A DNA stretch of 64,000 nt from assembly GCF_002165135.1 (NCBI RefSeq), contig NZ_NFZQ01000015.1:50086-114085 (forward strand). The letters run 5' to 3'. Positions 44,427 through 52,439 of the stretch are shown piece after piece (the first letter of the stretch is position 1; each line of letters starts with the position of its first letter). This DNA comes from Pseudomonas sp. SID14000 (GTDB lineage Bacteria; Pseudomonadota; Gammaproteobacteria; Pseudomonadales; Pseudomonadaceae). Made by a program: the position numbers and the translations under genes. A model generated the notes under the pieces. That model was not told the DNA's origin and did not search any database. It worked only from the letters and a program-made list of their open reading frames with translations.

Positions 44427-45244
44427 GCACCTTCCCCCCATCCCCCAAGCCCGTGATCAAGCCCACGGGCGCCGGCCTGTTCGGCTTTCGCACCCGGTTA
44501 CTGCTGACCTGGCTGGCGCTGTTCGGCCTGTTCGTCGCGTTTTTCCTCAGCTTCGACCTGAAGTTCTCGATCATCCTGGAGAAATTTCCGAACCTCGCCG
44601 GCTTCAAGCTGGGGCCCAACGGCTTTCTGCAAGGCGCAGCGCTGACCCTGTTCCTGTGCCTGTGTTCGATGGTGGTATCGGTGCTGTTCGGCTTTGCCGC
44701 CGCGCTGGCGCGGTTGTCGAACAGCGCGGTGCTGGTGGGTGTCGCCAGCTTCTATACCTCGTTCTTCCGCGGCACACCGCTGCTGATCCAGATTCTGCTG
44801 ATCTACCTGGGGCTGCCGCAGCTGGGCCTGGTGCCGGGCGCCATCAGCGCCGGCATCATCGCCTTGTCACTGAACTACGGGGCCTACCTGAGCGAAATCT
44901 TCCGCGCCGGCATCCTCGGCGTCGCGCGCGGGCAACGTGAAGCGGCACTGGCCCTGGGCATGCGCACGCCGCAGATCTTCTGGCATATCGTCCTGCCCCA
45001 GGCCATGCGGGTAATCATTCCGCCTACGGCCAACCAGTTCATCTCGATGCTGAAAGATTCATCGCTGATATCGGTAATGGGGGTGTGGGAAGTGATGTTC
45101 CTGGCGCAGTCGTACGGGCGGTCGAGCTATCGGTACCTGGAGATGCTGACCACGGCGGCGGTGATCTACTGGGTGCTGTCGATCCTGCTGGAGCTGGTGC
45201 AGGCGCGGCTGGAGCGGCATTTTGGCAAGGCCTATCAACGCTAG
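44423..45244 (+). CDS. polar amino-acid ABC transporter permease
   Basis: The 273-aa inner-membrane protein of the His/Glu/Gln/Arg class has about five or six helices. The EAA loop reads EAALALGMRTPQIFWHIVLPQAMRVIIPP. Its ATG overlaps the stop of the binding-protein gene. No ATP-binding gene follows: the next gene is convergent mdh behind a REP pair. It must use an ATPase encoded elsewhere, or the locus lost one. Confidence 0.92.
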   Translation: MSTFPPSPKPVIKPTGAGLFGFRTRLLLTWLALFGLFVAFFLSFDLKFSIILEKFPNLAGFKLGPNGFLQGAALTLFLCLCSMVVSVLFGFAAALARLSNSAVLVGVASFYTSFFRGTPLLIQILLIYLGLPQLGLVPGAISAGIIALSLNYGAYLSEIFRAGILGVARGQREAALALGMRTPQIFWHIVLPQAMRVIIPPTANQFISMLKDSSLISVMGVWEVMFLAQSYGRSSYRYLEMLTTAAVIYWVLSILLELVQARLERHFGKAYQR

Positions 45245-45267
45245 GGGCCAGGCTGAGTTGGCAAGGA

Positions 45268-45360
45268 CACTGTGGGAGCGGCTTTAGCCGCGAACACCGG
45301 CACAGCCGGTGCCAGGCACCGCGTTGGATTCTTCGCGGCTAAAGCTGCTCCCACAGCGTC
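45268..45360. repeat. REP pair
   Basis: ctgtgggagcggctttagccgcgaa and ttcgcggctaaagctgctcccacag are separated by about 40 nt, between the ABC permease gene and convergent mdh. It is the last REP before the accessory region. Confidence 0.85.
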
Positions 45361-46288
45361 ACAGCGCCTTCATTTCAGCAATGTCCCGCGCCACCTGATC
45401 AGCCGATTGATCGAACATCGCCTGCTCCTGCGCATCCAGCGGCAATTCGATTACCCGCGCCAGCCCCTCTTCTGCCAGTACGCAGGGCACCCCCATGGCG
45501 ATATCCGTGCGCCCGTACTCGCCCTCCAGAATCGCCACCGCCGGCAAGATGCGGTTTCGCCCGTTGGCGATCGCATCGACCATCTGCGCAATCGCCACGC
45601 CCGGCGCATCGCAGGCGCTGCCCAGCTTCTTCAACCCCAGAATCTCACCGCCACCCTTGCGCGTGCGCTCCACGATCTGCTCGATCTGCTCACTGGACAG
45701 GAAGTGCGACAGCGGCACCGAGCCGATCTGGCAGTAGCGCATCAGCGGCACCATGCTGTCGCCATGCCCGCCCAGTACCAGCGCCGTGATATCCCGGGCG
45801 GAAAACCCGGTTTGCTCGGCGATGAAGCACTTCATACGTGCGGTATCCAGCACACCCGCCTGGCCGAACACCTTGTTGCGCCCCTGCCCGCTGAGGCTCC
45901 AGGCACGATAGGTGAGCACATCGACCGGGTTCGACACCACCAGCACCGTCGCGGTTGGTGCATGCTGCTTGATGTCGGCCATGATGCCGTCGAGGATTGG
46001 CAGGTTGATACTCAATACATCCTGACGCGACTGCCCAGGCTTGCGCGGCACGCCTGCGGTGATGACCACCAGTTCAGAGCCGTCCAGCATTTCAGCCTTG
46101 GCCCCGCCGTGAACCCGGGTATCGGAACCCGACTCGACTGCCGCTTGCCACACATCCAGCGCCTTTCCTTGCGCCATCTCGCCCTGCACATCCATCAACA
46201 CCAGCTCACGGCACAGCTCTTCCCGAGCGATGATCTGCGCCGCCGCCTCGCCGACCATGCCGGCACCCACGATTGTTAGTTTGTTCAC
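45359..46288 (-). CDS. mdh: malate dehydrogenase (LDH-like type)
   Basis: The 309-aa NAD-dependent enzyme begins at GTG (NKLTIVGAGMVGEAAAQ) with GGGAGG 7 nt upstream; the frame upstream of that has no good start. GAGMVG binds NAD. GVPRKPGQSRQDVL carries both substrate arginines that favour malate over lactate, and the catalytic His is in LGGHGDSMVPL. Pseudomonas otherwise relies on a membrane Mqo, so this is a supplementary soluble enzyme. It borders the accessory hot spot. Confidence 0.9.
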   Translation of the reverse strand: MNKLTIVGAGMVGEAAAQIIAREELCRELVLMDVQGEMAQGKALDVWQAAVESGSDTRVHGGAKAEMLDGSELVVITAGVPRKPGQSRQDVLSINLPILDGIMADIKQHAPTATVLVVSNPVDVLTYRAWSLSGQGRNKVFGQAGVLDTARMKCFIAEQTGFSARDITALVLGGHGDSMVPLMRYCQIGSVPLSHFLSSEQIEQIVERTRKGGGEILGLKKLGSACDAPGVAIAQMVDAIANGRNRILPAVAILEGEYGRTDIAMGVPCVLAEEGLARVIELPLDAQEQAMFDQSADQVARDIAEMKAL

Positions 46289-46511
46289 CAGACACCTCCC
46301 AGCGGCGCGCGCCACCAGGAACACGCCTGCAATACACAGAAGTATTGACCGCTGAGGGGAAAAGGCCACTCGAAGGCAAATGTATGCGTCCCCTGGAGCC
46401 GCGAGCTATCGGAAACACGGGCGAAGCTCGTGCCATCCGCCGCAGGGTCCGCGCCTCCAATTCCCAAAAAATTCATTTCACTGCTTGCACTGCAGCAGTC
46501 AGCGTGTTCTC

Positions 46512-46541
46512 TTTGTCCCATGTCCCGGGACTAGGGACAAA
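46512..46541. promoter_or_regulatory. nested palindromic operator before the three-gene operon
   Basis: tttgtccc (46512-46519) mirrors gggacaaa (46534-46541) around the perfect palindrome gtcccgggac (46522-46531). This makes four GTCCC half-sites, and only the two spacer dinucleotides break full symmetry. It ends 2 nt before the ribosome site of the first gene, a place suited to autoregulation by the winged-helix product. Confidence 0.75.
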
Positions 46542-46556
46542 TAGGTGAAACATTAT

Positions 46557-47204
46557 ATGAAAGGTCAAGACATAGGCTTATTACTCAAGCTAGTTTGCCT
46601 CCACCGGCATGAGTCGCATGGAAAGGCTGTGAGGGCGTGGCCGCACGACTGGAAAGACTGGGAGGAGGAAAGCGATGACCACATCCCGCGCTACCAGGGG
46701 CAGCCAGATTTTTTTGAGGAGGGCACCCCACATTTCTCTTCCTACACCGCCCGAGCACTGGAGCTACAAACGGGCATCAGCAAGACCCAGATCAACATCT
46801 CCTTGAAGCATTGCACGCAACTTGGCTTGGTCAAAGCTGACCGCAAATCGGGCGTGCCTAGAGCGAACACCAAGGCCCTTTTTGAGTTCATCGTTTACGG
46901 TCTGAAGTATGTTTTTCCGGCTCGAGCCGGAGAGCTGACTCGTGGCATTGCAACCGGCTTTGCAGCGCCAGTTCTGGACAAGAGCTTGATTAGCGCTGGT
47001 GAGCATGTGCCGGTCTGGTCATATGCCCGTGGCAATACCATGGGAATGAAGATCGATCCGCTGTTCAAGACCGCAGCAGATGCCGCTCGAAGAGATCCGG
47101 AAATGTACGCCCTGCTAGCACTGGTCGATGCCATACGGCTGGGACAGCCCCGCGAACGAAACCTTGCGGCAGAACTGCTGCAGGATCGCCTGGAGTTGCC
47201 ATGA
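46557..47204 (+). CDS. winged-helix-like protein, first gene of the NTase/PP2C operon
   Basis: The 215-aa protein (MKGQDIGLLLKLVCLHRHE) uses an ATG 8 nt after AGGTGA; an in-frame GTG 12 bp upstream is less likely. Residues about 70-110 (YTARALELQTGISKTQINISL, then LGLVKAD) look like a winged helix-turn-helix followed by a basic wing (RKSGVPRA). The rest is a helical domain (VFPARAGELTRGIATGF). It is not a family I can name. Position before a nucleotidyltransferase, behind a palindromic operator, and coupling by ATGA overlap suggest an antitoxin/repressor or a DNA-binding sensor. Confidence 0.75.
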   Translation: MKGQDIGLLLKLVCLHRHESHGKAVRAWPHDWKDWEEESDDHIPRYQGQPDFFEEGTPHFSSYTARALELQTGISKTQINISLKHCTQLGLVKADRKSGVPRANTKALFEFIVYGLKYVFPARAGELTRGIATGFAAPVLDKSLISAGEHVPVWSYARGNTMGMKIDPLFKTAADAARRDPEMYALLALVDAIRLGQPRERNLAAELLQDRLELP

Positions 47205-47908
47205 GCGTTTTCAGTACCCTTCGAAGCATGCTATGCGAGGTTGCCAAAGCATTAGGGCCCGAACTTCGCCAGCAGATGACCTTTGTTGGTGGCTGCACCA
47301 CGGGCTTGCTACTGACGGACGCTTTCACCCGGGAGCAAGTACGCAGTACCGACGATGTTGACCTGATCGTGCATGTCATGGGCCCCATAGGCTTCGCCCG
47401 TCTGCAGGAGACGCTCAGCGCGCGCGGTTTCCGGGTCAGCCCACAAGAAGATGTCGATGACTTCCCCATCTGCGCGATGAAACTTGGCGATCTTCGCGTC
47501 GATTTCATGCCGGACGACGATTCCCTTGGATTCAGCAACCGCTGGTACAAAGACGCAATGGCCTCTTCTACGGCCTATGACCTAGAGGAGGAAGTTACTA
47601 TCAACCTGGTCAACCCCGTGTACTTCATGGCCACCAAACTGGAAGCCTGGAAAGGGCGCGGACAGGGGGATGCCCTGTCCAGCCGTGACATAGAAGATAT
47701 CCTCAACTTGATTGACGGGCGCCCGGAGCTAGCAGACGAAATCGAATCTGCCTCTATCGAAGTACGCGACTACATCAGCCAGGAGATTGGTCAGCTACTG
47801 ACTGACAGGAACTTTGAATATGCAGTCAACGCCCAGGCCAGAGGCGATGCGGATCGCGAAGGTCTGCTGTTCGAACGGTTAGAAACCCTGGCAGGAGTGA
47901 ACCGCTGA
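47201..47908 (+). CDS. AbiEii/MenT-like nucleotidyltransferase
   Basis: The 235-aa protein has the polymerase-beta NTase signature: FVGGCTTGLLLTD, then RSTDDVDLIVHV supplying the first two acidic residues, then DLRVDFMP with the third Asp. The C-terminal half carries MATKLEAWKGRGQGD and SSRDIEDILNLIDGR, the Lys and Asp/Arg features shared with AbiEii and MenT toxins, some of which add nucleotides to tRNA ends. All catalytic positions look intact. It overlaps both neighbours (4 bp and 1 bp). Toxin activity is inferred from family resemblance. Confidence 0.85.
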   Translation: MSVFSTLRSMLCEVAKALGPELRQQMTFVGGCTTGLLLTDAFTREQVRSTDDVDLIVHVMGPIGFARLQETLSARGFRVSPQEDVDDFPICAMKLGDLRVDFMPDDDSLGFSNRWYKDAMASSTAYDLEEEVTINLVNPVYFMATKLEAWKGRGQGDALSSRDIEDILNLIDGRPELADEIESASIEVRDYISQEIGQLLTDRNFEYAVNAQARGDADREGLLFERLETLAGVNR

Positions 47909-48615
47909 TGCAGATTGGCTGGCTCAGTCGCCAGGGCAAGGCACGGCTCAGCAACAACGATGCAGCAGCTTTCGGGCGCAATGGTGACTACGTGTTGGCC
48001 ATTCTCGTGGATGCTGCCGAAAGAGGCGACGGACAAGGCCTCGCCCGACACTGGTCCCGTACCGTGGTCGACGTTGCAGTTGGAGAGGCCCAGCAACTGA
48101 GCCCCGAAGGGCTGGTCAGCATCATGCGTGCCGAACAGCAACGCTTGCGACAAGATTACCTACACGCCATCGCCAGCTATTGCTGCGTACTCATCGACCT
48201 TCAGCAGCAATTGATCCATGTTGGGCATGTTGGCGATTGCCTGGTGGGACTCCAGCGACCCGGCATGCCCATCAACTGGGTGAACAGGCCGCACAATCTG
48301 CAGGAACAGGCGATCTGGCCGGGGGAGATCTCGGGGATTAACGAATCACGGCATCTGCTGACCCGCTCACTGAACGCAAGGCGCTTTTGCATTCCGGACT
48401 GGCAGATGACACAACTCCCATGGGATGGACGGCTGCTGCTATGCAGTGACGGGTACTGGCATGAACATCTACATTCGGGTATCGAACTGCAGAGCGTCAA
48501 CGATGACGCTAGCATGCTAAGCCTGAAATATGGTGAGCCAGCCATTGAACTACAGGCGGACTGCGACAATTTCCGGGAATGCATTCAGGGCGCAGTGACT
48601 ACTACTTCGGCCTGA
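47908..48615 (+). CDS. PP2C-like protein phosphatase
   Basis: The 235-aa protein starts on the overlap TGATG with the NTase gene. PP2C landmarks in order are LSNNDAAAFG (motif 1), LAILVDAAERGDGQG (motif 2; the usual DGxGG is DAAERGDG), IHVGHVGDCLVGL, LLLCSDGYWHE (SDG kept) and NDDASMLSLKY (DDAS for DNxT). Metal-binding aspartates are present, so activity is plausible, although motif 2 is atypical. PP2C enzymes remove phosphate from Ser/Thr. Its partner here may be the NTase or the winged-helix protein; no kinase is adjacent. Confidence 0.8.
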   Translation: MQIGWLSRQGKARLSNNDAAAFGRNGDYVLAILVDAAERGDGQGLARHWSRTVVDVAVGEAQQLSPEGLVSIMRAEQQRLRQDYLHAIASYCCVLIDLQQQLIHVGHVGDCLVGLQRPGMPINWVNRPHNLQEQAIWPGEISGINESRHLLTRSLNARRFCIPDWQMTQLPWDGRLLLCSDGYWHEHLHSGIELQSVNDDASMLSLKYGEPAIELQADCDNFRECIQGAVTTTSA

Positions 48616-48617
48616 CC

Positions 48618-48878
48618 CTATATGCTGGCCTGCGGTAGAACGGGGGCCCCCTCACAAGCACAACGCATACCTGAAAACTGCGCCATCCCTCCACATTGCT
48701 CACTGGCCAAACGGCTGATGATCCGGATCGCCTGATGGATACCGGCAGTGTTGCGAAAGCTCAGTCGCAGGTTGCGTTCGCATTCCAGCAGTTCGTCGTG
48801 CTGGACCAGGGCTTCGCCTAGCTATTCGAGGGTCCAGGCGTAGCTTTGGATGGTGGATAGGCATTCATCGCCAGTCAT
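48618..48878 (-). pseudogene. nonsense-mutated copy of the 75-aa small gene at 51.6 kb
   Basis: Read from the ATG at 48878 the frame matches the intact gene (STIQSYAWTLE, then LGEALVQHDE, CE, LSFRNTAGIHQAIRI and ISRLASEQCG). Codon 19 is TAG (48824-48822), where the intact copy has CTG. The end also differs. The 407-bp stretch between the PP2C gene and lysR holds nothing else but this relic and its upstream box. Confidence 0.85.
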
Positions 48879-48904
48879 GGGGCACCTCCATTGGCACGGA
48901 GACG

Positions 48905-48948
48905 GTTCCAAGAGTACGAAAGGACTGCGCGTTTCGTAGGAAGATGGC
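48905..48948 (-). repeat. 44-bp upstream box, copy 1
   Basis: This segment matches 52222-52265 at 40 of 44 positions and lies upstream of the broken small gene. It shows that the duplication included the promoter-side region of the locus. Confidence 0.8.
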
Positions 48949-49022
48949 TACACACCGATTGGCAGCCATACGGAACCAAAGGGCTCACAAAGCGAACACG
49001 GGGTGTTACCGCGCCGGGCCAT

Positions 49023-49913
49023 TTATTCCTTGAACAAACGCTCAGCGATGAAGTCGACGAACACACGGATCTTCGGCGACAGGTGGCGGCTCGATTGCCA
49101 CAGTGCCCAGAACTGGCCTTGGTCGGACGTATGCGCATCAAGCAGGCTTTCCAGTGCGCCAGTCCTCACCGATTCACGTACCAGAAAGTCCGGCATGTAG
49201 GCGATGCCATGGCCGTCCACCGCAGCCATCAGCATCGCCTCCATGTTGTTAAGCGTCAGCACCGTGGGTAAGCGCAACTGGGTAATCTCGGGATCGGCGC
49301 CGAGGCTCCAGTCCATGATCTTGCCGGTCGTGACGAAGCGATAGCGCAGGCAGTCGTGTCGCTCCAGGTCGGCTAGCGTCTGGGGTCGCCCCTTGCGTGC
49401 CAGGTAGGTAGGCGCTGCGCACAGGACAAAGCGGAACGGCCCGAGCTTGCGCGACATCAATTTTGAATCGGCCAGCCCACCACTGCGGATCACTACATCG
49501 AAGCCATCGTCGATCAGGTCGACCAGGTGGTCGTTGAAGTCCATTTCCAGTTCGATTTCAGGGTATGCCTTGCGAAAAGCCGGCATCAGCGGCAGCAGAA
49601 AACGGTAGCCGATGGTCGGGAGGCTGACCCGCAAGCGACCACGCGGGGCCTGTATCGCATGGGACAGCATGGCCTCCGCATCCTGGAGGTCGTCGAGAAT
49701 ACGCCGGCAGCGCTCGTAGAACAGCTGGCCTTCCGCCGTCAGGCTGACCTTGCGCGTACTGCGCTGGAACAGCCGCACCTTCAACGAACTCTCCAGGCGG
49801 GCAACGTTCTTGCCGACCGCCGATGCGGAAATACCCATCGCCCGCGCCGCGCTGACGAAGCTCAACGACTCGGCGGTTTTCACGAAGGCGAGGATGCCGT
49901 TCAGGCTTTCCAT
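49023..49913 (-). CDS. LysR-family regulator
   Basis: The 296-aa protein begins MESLNGILAFVKTAESLSFVSAARAMGISASAVGKNVARLE, a LysR helix-turn-helix of the CrgA/DmlR-like kind. SLPTIGYRFLLPLMPAF opens the effector domain. It is divergent from an MFS transporter gene 109 bp away, the classic arrangement in which the regulator controls the exporter. The inducer is unknown. Confidence 0.92.
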   Translation of the reverse strand: MESLNGILAFVKTAESLSFVSAARAMGISASAVGKNVARLESSLKVRLFQRSTRKVSLTAEGQLFYERCRRILDDLQDAEAMLSHAIQAPRGRLRVSLPTIGYRFLLPLMPAFRKAYPEIELEMDFNDHLVDLIDDGFDVVIRSGGLADSKLMSRKLGPFRFVLCAAPTYLARKGRPQTLADLERHDCLRYRFVTTGKIMDWSLGADPEITQLRLPTVLTLNNMEAMLMAAVDGHGIAYMPDFLVRESVRTGALESLLDAHTSDQGQFWALWQSSRHLSPKIRVFVDFIAERLFKE

Positions 49914-50022
49914 GGCATTACTTCCTTTTTGTCCATTATGAGTGGAGTTTCAGCCTGTTTATCCAGCATTGCGGCCACTATAGATTTAACGCACACGGAG
50001 CTACAACAGGAGGGATAGCGCA

Positions 50023-51561
50023 ATGGATCAGGCTACTGATCACACCCCGCACGCGGGCCGTTACCATGTTCTGGCAGCCATCTGCCTGGCCGCCCTGGTG
50101 CTGCCGCTGAGTTTCACCGGTGGCGCCGTGGCCACGCCTGCCATCGGCAAGGCCTTCGATGCCGAGCCGTCCTCGCTTACCTGGATCACCAACGCCTTCA
50201 TGCTCAGTTTCGGCAGCCTGTTGATGGCAGCCGGAACCCTGTCGGACATTTACGGGCGAAAGCGCCTGTTCACGCTGGGCCTGGCCCTGTTCGTCATCGT
50301 CAGCATCCTGCTGGCGAGCGTCCACAGCATCGTCTGGCTTGATGCCCTGCGGGCGGTGCAGGGCGTTGCCGCCGCCGCTGCCCTGGCCAGCGGTTCCGCC
50401 GCCTTGGCCCAAGAGTTCGAGGACCAGGCCCGCACGCGCGCGTTCAGCCTGCTTGGTACCACCTTCGGCCTGGGCCTGGCGTTCGGGCCGATGGTCAGCG
50501 GCCTGTTGATCGAACAGTTCGGCTGGCGCTCGATCTTCGTCAGCACCGCGGCCCTTGCTGCGATCTCGCTGCTGGTGGCGTTGTCACGGATGCGCGAAAG
50601 TTTTAACCCCGAAGCGCCCAAGCTGGACTTGCCCGGTGTGCTTGCCTTCTCGGCCATGCTCGCATTGTTTACCACTGCGATCATCCTGGGGCCCCAGGCA
50701 GGCTGGCGCTCCCCGCTGATACTGGGCCTGTTCGGCGGCGCGGCACTGAGCTTGCTGGCGTTCGTGACCATCGAGCTGCGCGCCAGGCAGCCGATGCTCG
50801 AACTGAGCCTGCTGAAATACCCGCGCTTCGTCGGGGTGCAGATTCTGCCGATCGGTACCTGTTATTGCTACATCGTGCTGATCGTACTGCTTCCGTTCCG
50901 CTTGATCGGCGTAGAAGGCATCGCCCCGATGCACAGCGGCCTGATCATGCTGGCACTGTCGGCGCCGATGCTGGTGGTCCCGCTGCTGGCCGCCTGGTTG
51001 ACCCGCTGGGTAAGTGCTGGCGTGCTGTCGGCTGCAGGCTTCCTGGTGGCGGCCGCTGGGTTGTACCTGTTGGCCCATGCCGCTATTGGCGATTACCAGC
51101 AACTGGTGCTGGCAATGCTGGTGATTGGTATCGGCACCGGTTTCCCTTGGGGCCTGATGGACGGGCTGGCGGTTAGCGTGATCCCCAAAGAGCAGGCAGG
51201 CATGGCCGCCGGCATCTTCAACACCACCCGCGTGGCGGGCGAAGGTGTCGCCCTGGCGATCACCATCGCCCTGCTCACCGCGTTGGTAGGTAACAGTCTT
51301 GGGCGCGTACTACCTGCCGGCGATTACAGCGAACTGGCGCAGCGCCTGGTGATGGGCAACCTGGGCCAGGTTCAGGGCGTCGATCCGTTGCTGCTGCAGG
51401 CCGCGTATCTGGACGGCTTCGGCACCCTGGTGCTGGTGCTGATCGGGTTCACCGTGTTATCGGCTGGTGCGGCGTTCTTCTTGCTTGGTCAAGACGAGCA
51501 GGCAAGGCGTGCCAAAGCGCCTCACAGTAGCCTGCCAGCCTCCGATTCGGTGCGGGGCTGA
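50023..51561 (+). CDS. MFS transporter, DHA2-type 14-helix exporter
   Basis: The 512-aa protein has about 14 hydrophobic helices. The A-motif-like loop GTLSDIYGRKRLFTLGLALF lies near residue 65, and the motif C region GTTFGLGLAFGPMVSGLLIEQFGWRSIF near 145-170, both typical of drug/H+ antiporters. LTWITNAFMLSFGSLLMAAG is another family mark. A role in export of a toxic compound under the adjoining LysR protein is likely; the substrate is unknown. Confidence 0.92.
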   Translation: MDQATDHTPHAGRYHVLAAICLAALVLPLSFTGGAVATPAIGKAFDAEPSSLTWITNAFMLSFGSLLMAAGTLSDIYGRKRLFTLGLALFVIVSILLASVHSIVWLDALRAVQGVAAAAALASGSAALAQEFEDQARTRAFSLLGTTFGLGLAFGPMVSGLLIEQFGWRSIFVSTAALAAISLLVALSRMRESFNPEAPKLDLPGVLAFSAMLALFTTAIILGPQAGWRSPLILGLFGGAALSLLAFVTIELRARQPMLELSLLKYPRFVGVQILPIGTCYCYIVLIVLLPFRLIGVEGIAPMHSGLIMLALSAPMLVVPLLAAWLTRWVSAGVLSAAGFLVAAAGLYLLAHAAIGDYQQLVLAMLVIGIGTGFPWGLMDGLAVSVIPKEQAGMAAGIFNTTRVAGEGVALAITIALLTALVGNSLGRVLPAGDYSELAQRLVMGNLGQVQGVDPLLLQAAYLDGFGTLVLVLIGFTVLSAGAAFFLLGQDEQARRAKAPHSSLPASDSVRG

Positions 51562-51599
51562 CGACGGCATGGCGATTACACGCAACAACGGGATCTTGC

Positions 51600-51827
51600 C
51601 TAATGCTCAGGGGCCTGGACGTTTCGCTCCATCACCTTCCCACACTGCTCACTGGCCAGACGGCTGATGATCCGGATCGCCTGATGGATACCGGCCGTGT
51701 TACGAAAACTCAGGTGGGGGTTGTGTTCGCATTCCAGCATTTCGTCGTGCTGGACCAGGGCTTCGCCTAGCAGTTCGAGGGTCCAGGCGTAGCTTTGGAT
51801 GGTGGATAGGCGTTCTTGGTCAGTCAT
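51600..51827 (-). CDS. small protein, intact copy (75 aa)
   Basis: The frame MTDQERLSTIQSYAWTLELLGEALVQ is helical and acidic, with ISRLASEQCGKVMER near the end. Its ATG overlaps the stop of the 42-codon gene upstream (ATGACTGA), so the pair is translationally coupled. A degenerate duplicate lies at 48.6-48.9 kb. I do not recognise the family; similar small paired frames are common in Pseudomonas accessory regions. Confidence 0.7.
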   Translation of the reverse strand: MTDQERLSTIQSYAWTLELLGEALVQHDEMLECEHNPHLSFRNTAGIHQAIRIISRLASEQCGKVMERNVQAPEH

Positions 51828-51948
51828 GGCGTGCCTCCCTTGTTGCAGAGACAGAGCGAGATTGACTGGAGGTGAGATTGCCGAGGGTTGTCGAGGAACG
51901 ACGGTGGAGAACGGATGCGAGGATCTGTAACGGATTTTCGGTGGTCAT
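51820..51948 (-). CDS. 42-aa peptide gene coupled to the 75-aa gene
   Basis: The peptide MTTENPLQILASVLHRRSS starts after a GAAAGGAAC ribosome site and ends ATREARHD at a TGA overlapping the next ATG. It is basic and Ser-rich, with no motif. The same frame is open further upstream to 52170, but the internal ATG with its ribosome site is the likelier start. It is missing from the duplicate locus at 48.9 kb. Confidence 0.5.
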   Translation of the reverse strand: MTTENPLQILASVLHRRSSTTLGNLTSSQSRSVSATREARHD

Positions 51949-51997
51949 GCATGAGTTCCTTTCGTGATGGAACTGCCACCGCTCGCGGCCAAGCAAG

Positions 51998-52228
51998 TTA
52001 AGGTGGCAGCAGTACGCGGGTTGGCCGACCGGGACGAAAGGAGCCCGGCACACCCGAAGGTGTCCCGCGCACCACCGCCATAACGCGACATCGCGGGCAC
52101 AAAAAAGCGCCTGCGATGAAGACTGGGCGCTGATGCGCCTTTCGATTCCGACCGGCCAAGGTCGCATCACCGATGCTTCGGCGACGAGAGGACTTTATTC
52201 CCGAGAGACTGTTTTCGCAAGTTTCCAA
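51998..52228 (-). other. conserved-looking leader with possible ash-type ORF
   Basis: This GC-rich stretch before the small-gene pair has several hairpins (ggcgcatcagcgcc, a pair around gggacaccttcgggtgtccc). It also has a frame with no ATG start reading VFIAGAFLCPRC, then VVRGTPSGVPGSF. That pattern resembles the 'ash' reading frames of phage-satellite regulatory regions. It may be a structured leader, a short coding sequence, or both. Confidence 0.35.
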
Positions 52229-52265
52229 GAGTAGGAAAGGACTATGCGTTTCGTAGGAAGATGGC
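52222..52265 (-). repeat. 44-bp upstream box, copy 2
   Basis: This is the counterpart of 48905-48948, placed at the promoter side of the intact small-gene locus. From here to the GFA gene (about 175 bp) I see no supported gene. Confidence 0.8.
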
Positions 52266-52439
52266 CATCAGGGGGCCTTTAGCAGAGGGCCAGCCGCAAT
52301 GATGATGTCTGGCCCGCCGTTCATGCATTTGCGAGTTAGGATTAGCGTTGATGCCATGGCTAACGGCGACGCTGGAAATAGGTCTTGGAATGTATGGTAT
52401 CCACCCAGATCTCGGCGCGATGTCCGCGTAGAATCGGAA

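Noticed and set aside
47908..48615. TerY-P triad phosphatase
   Set aside because: The TerY-P system needs a vWA protein and a kinase beside the PP2C; neither is present here.
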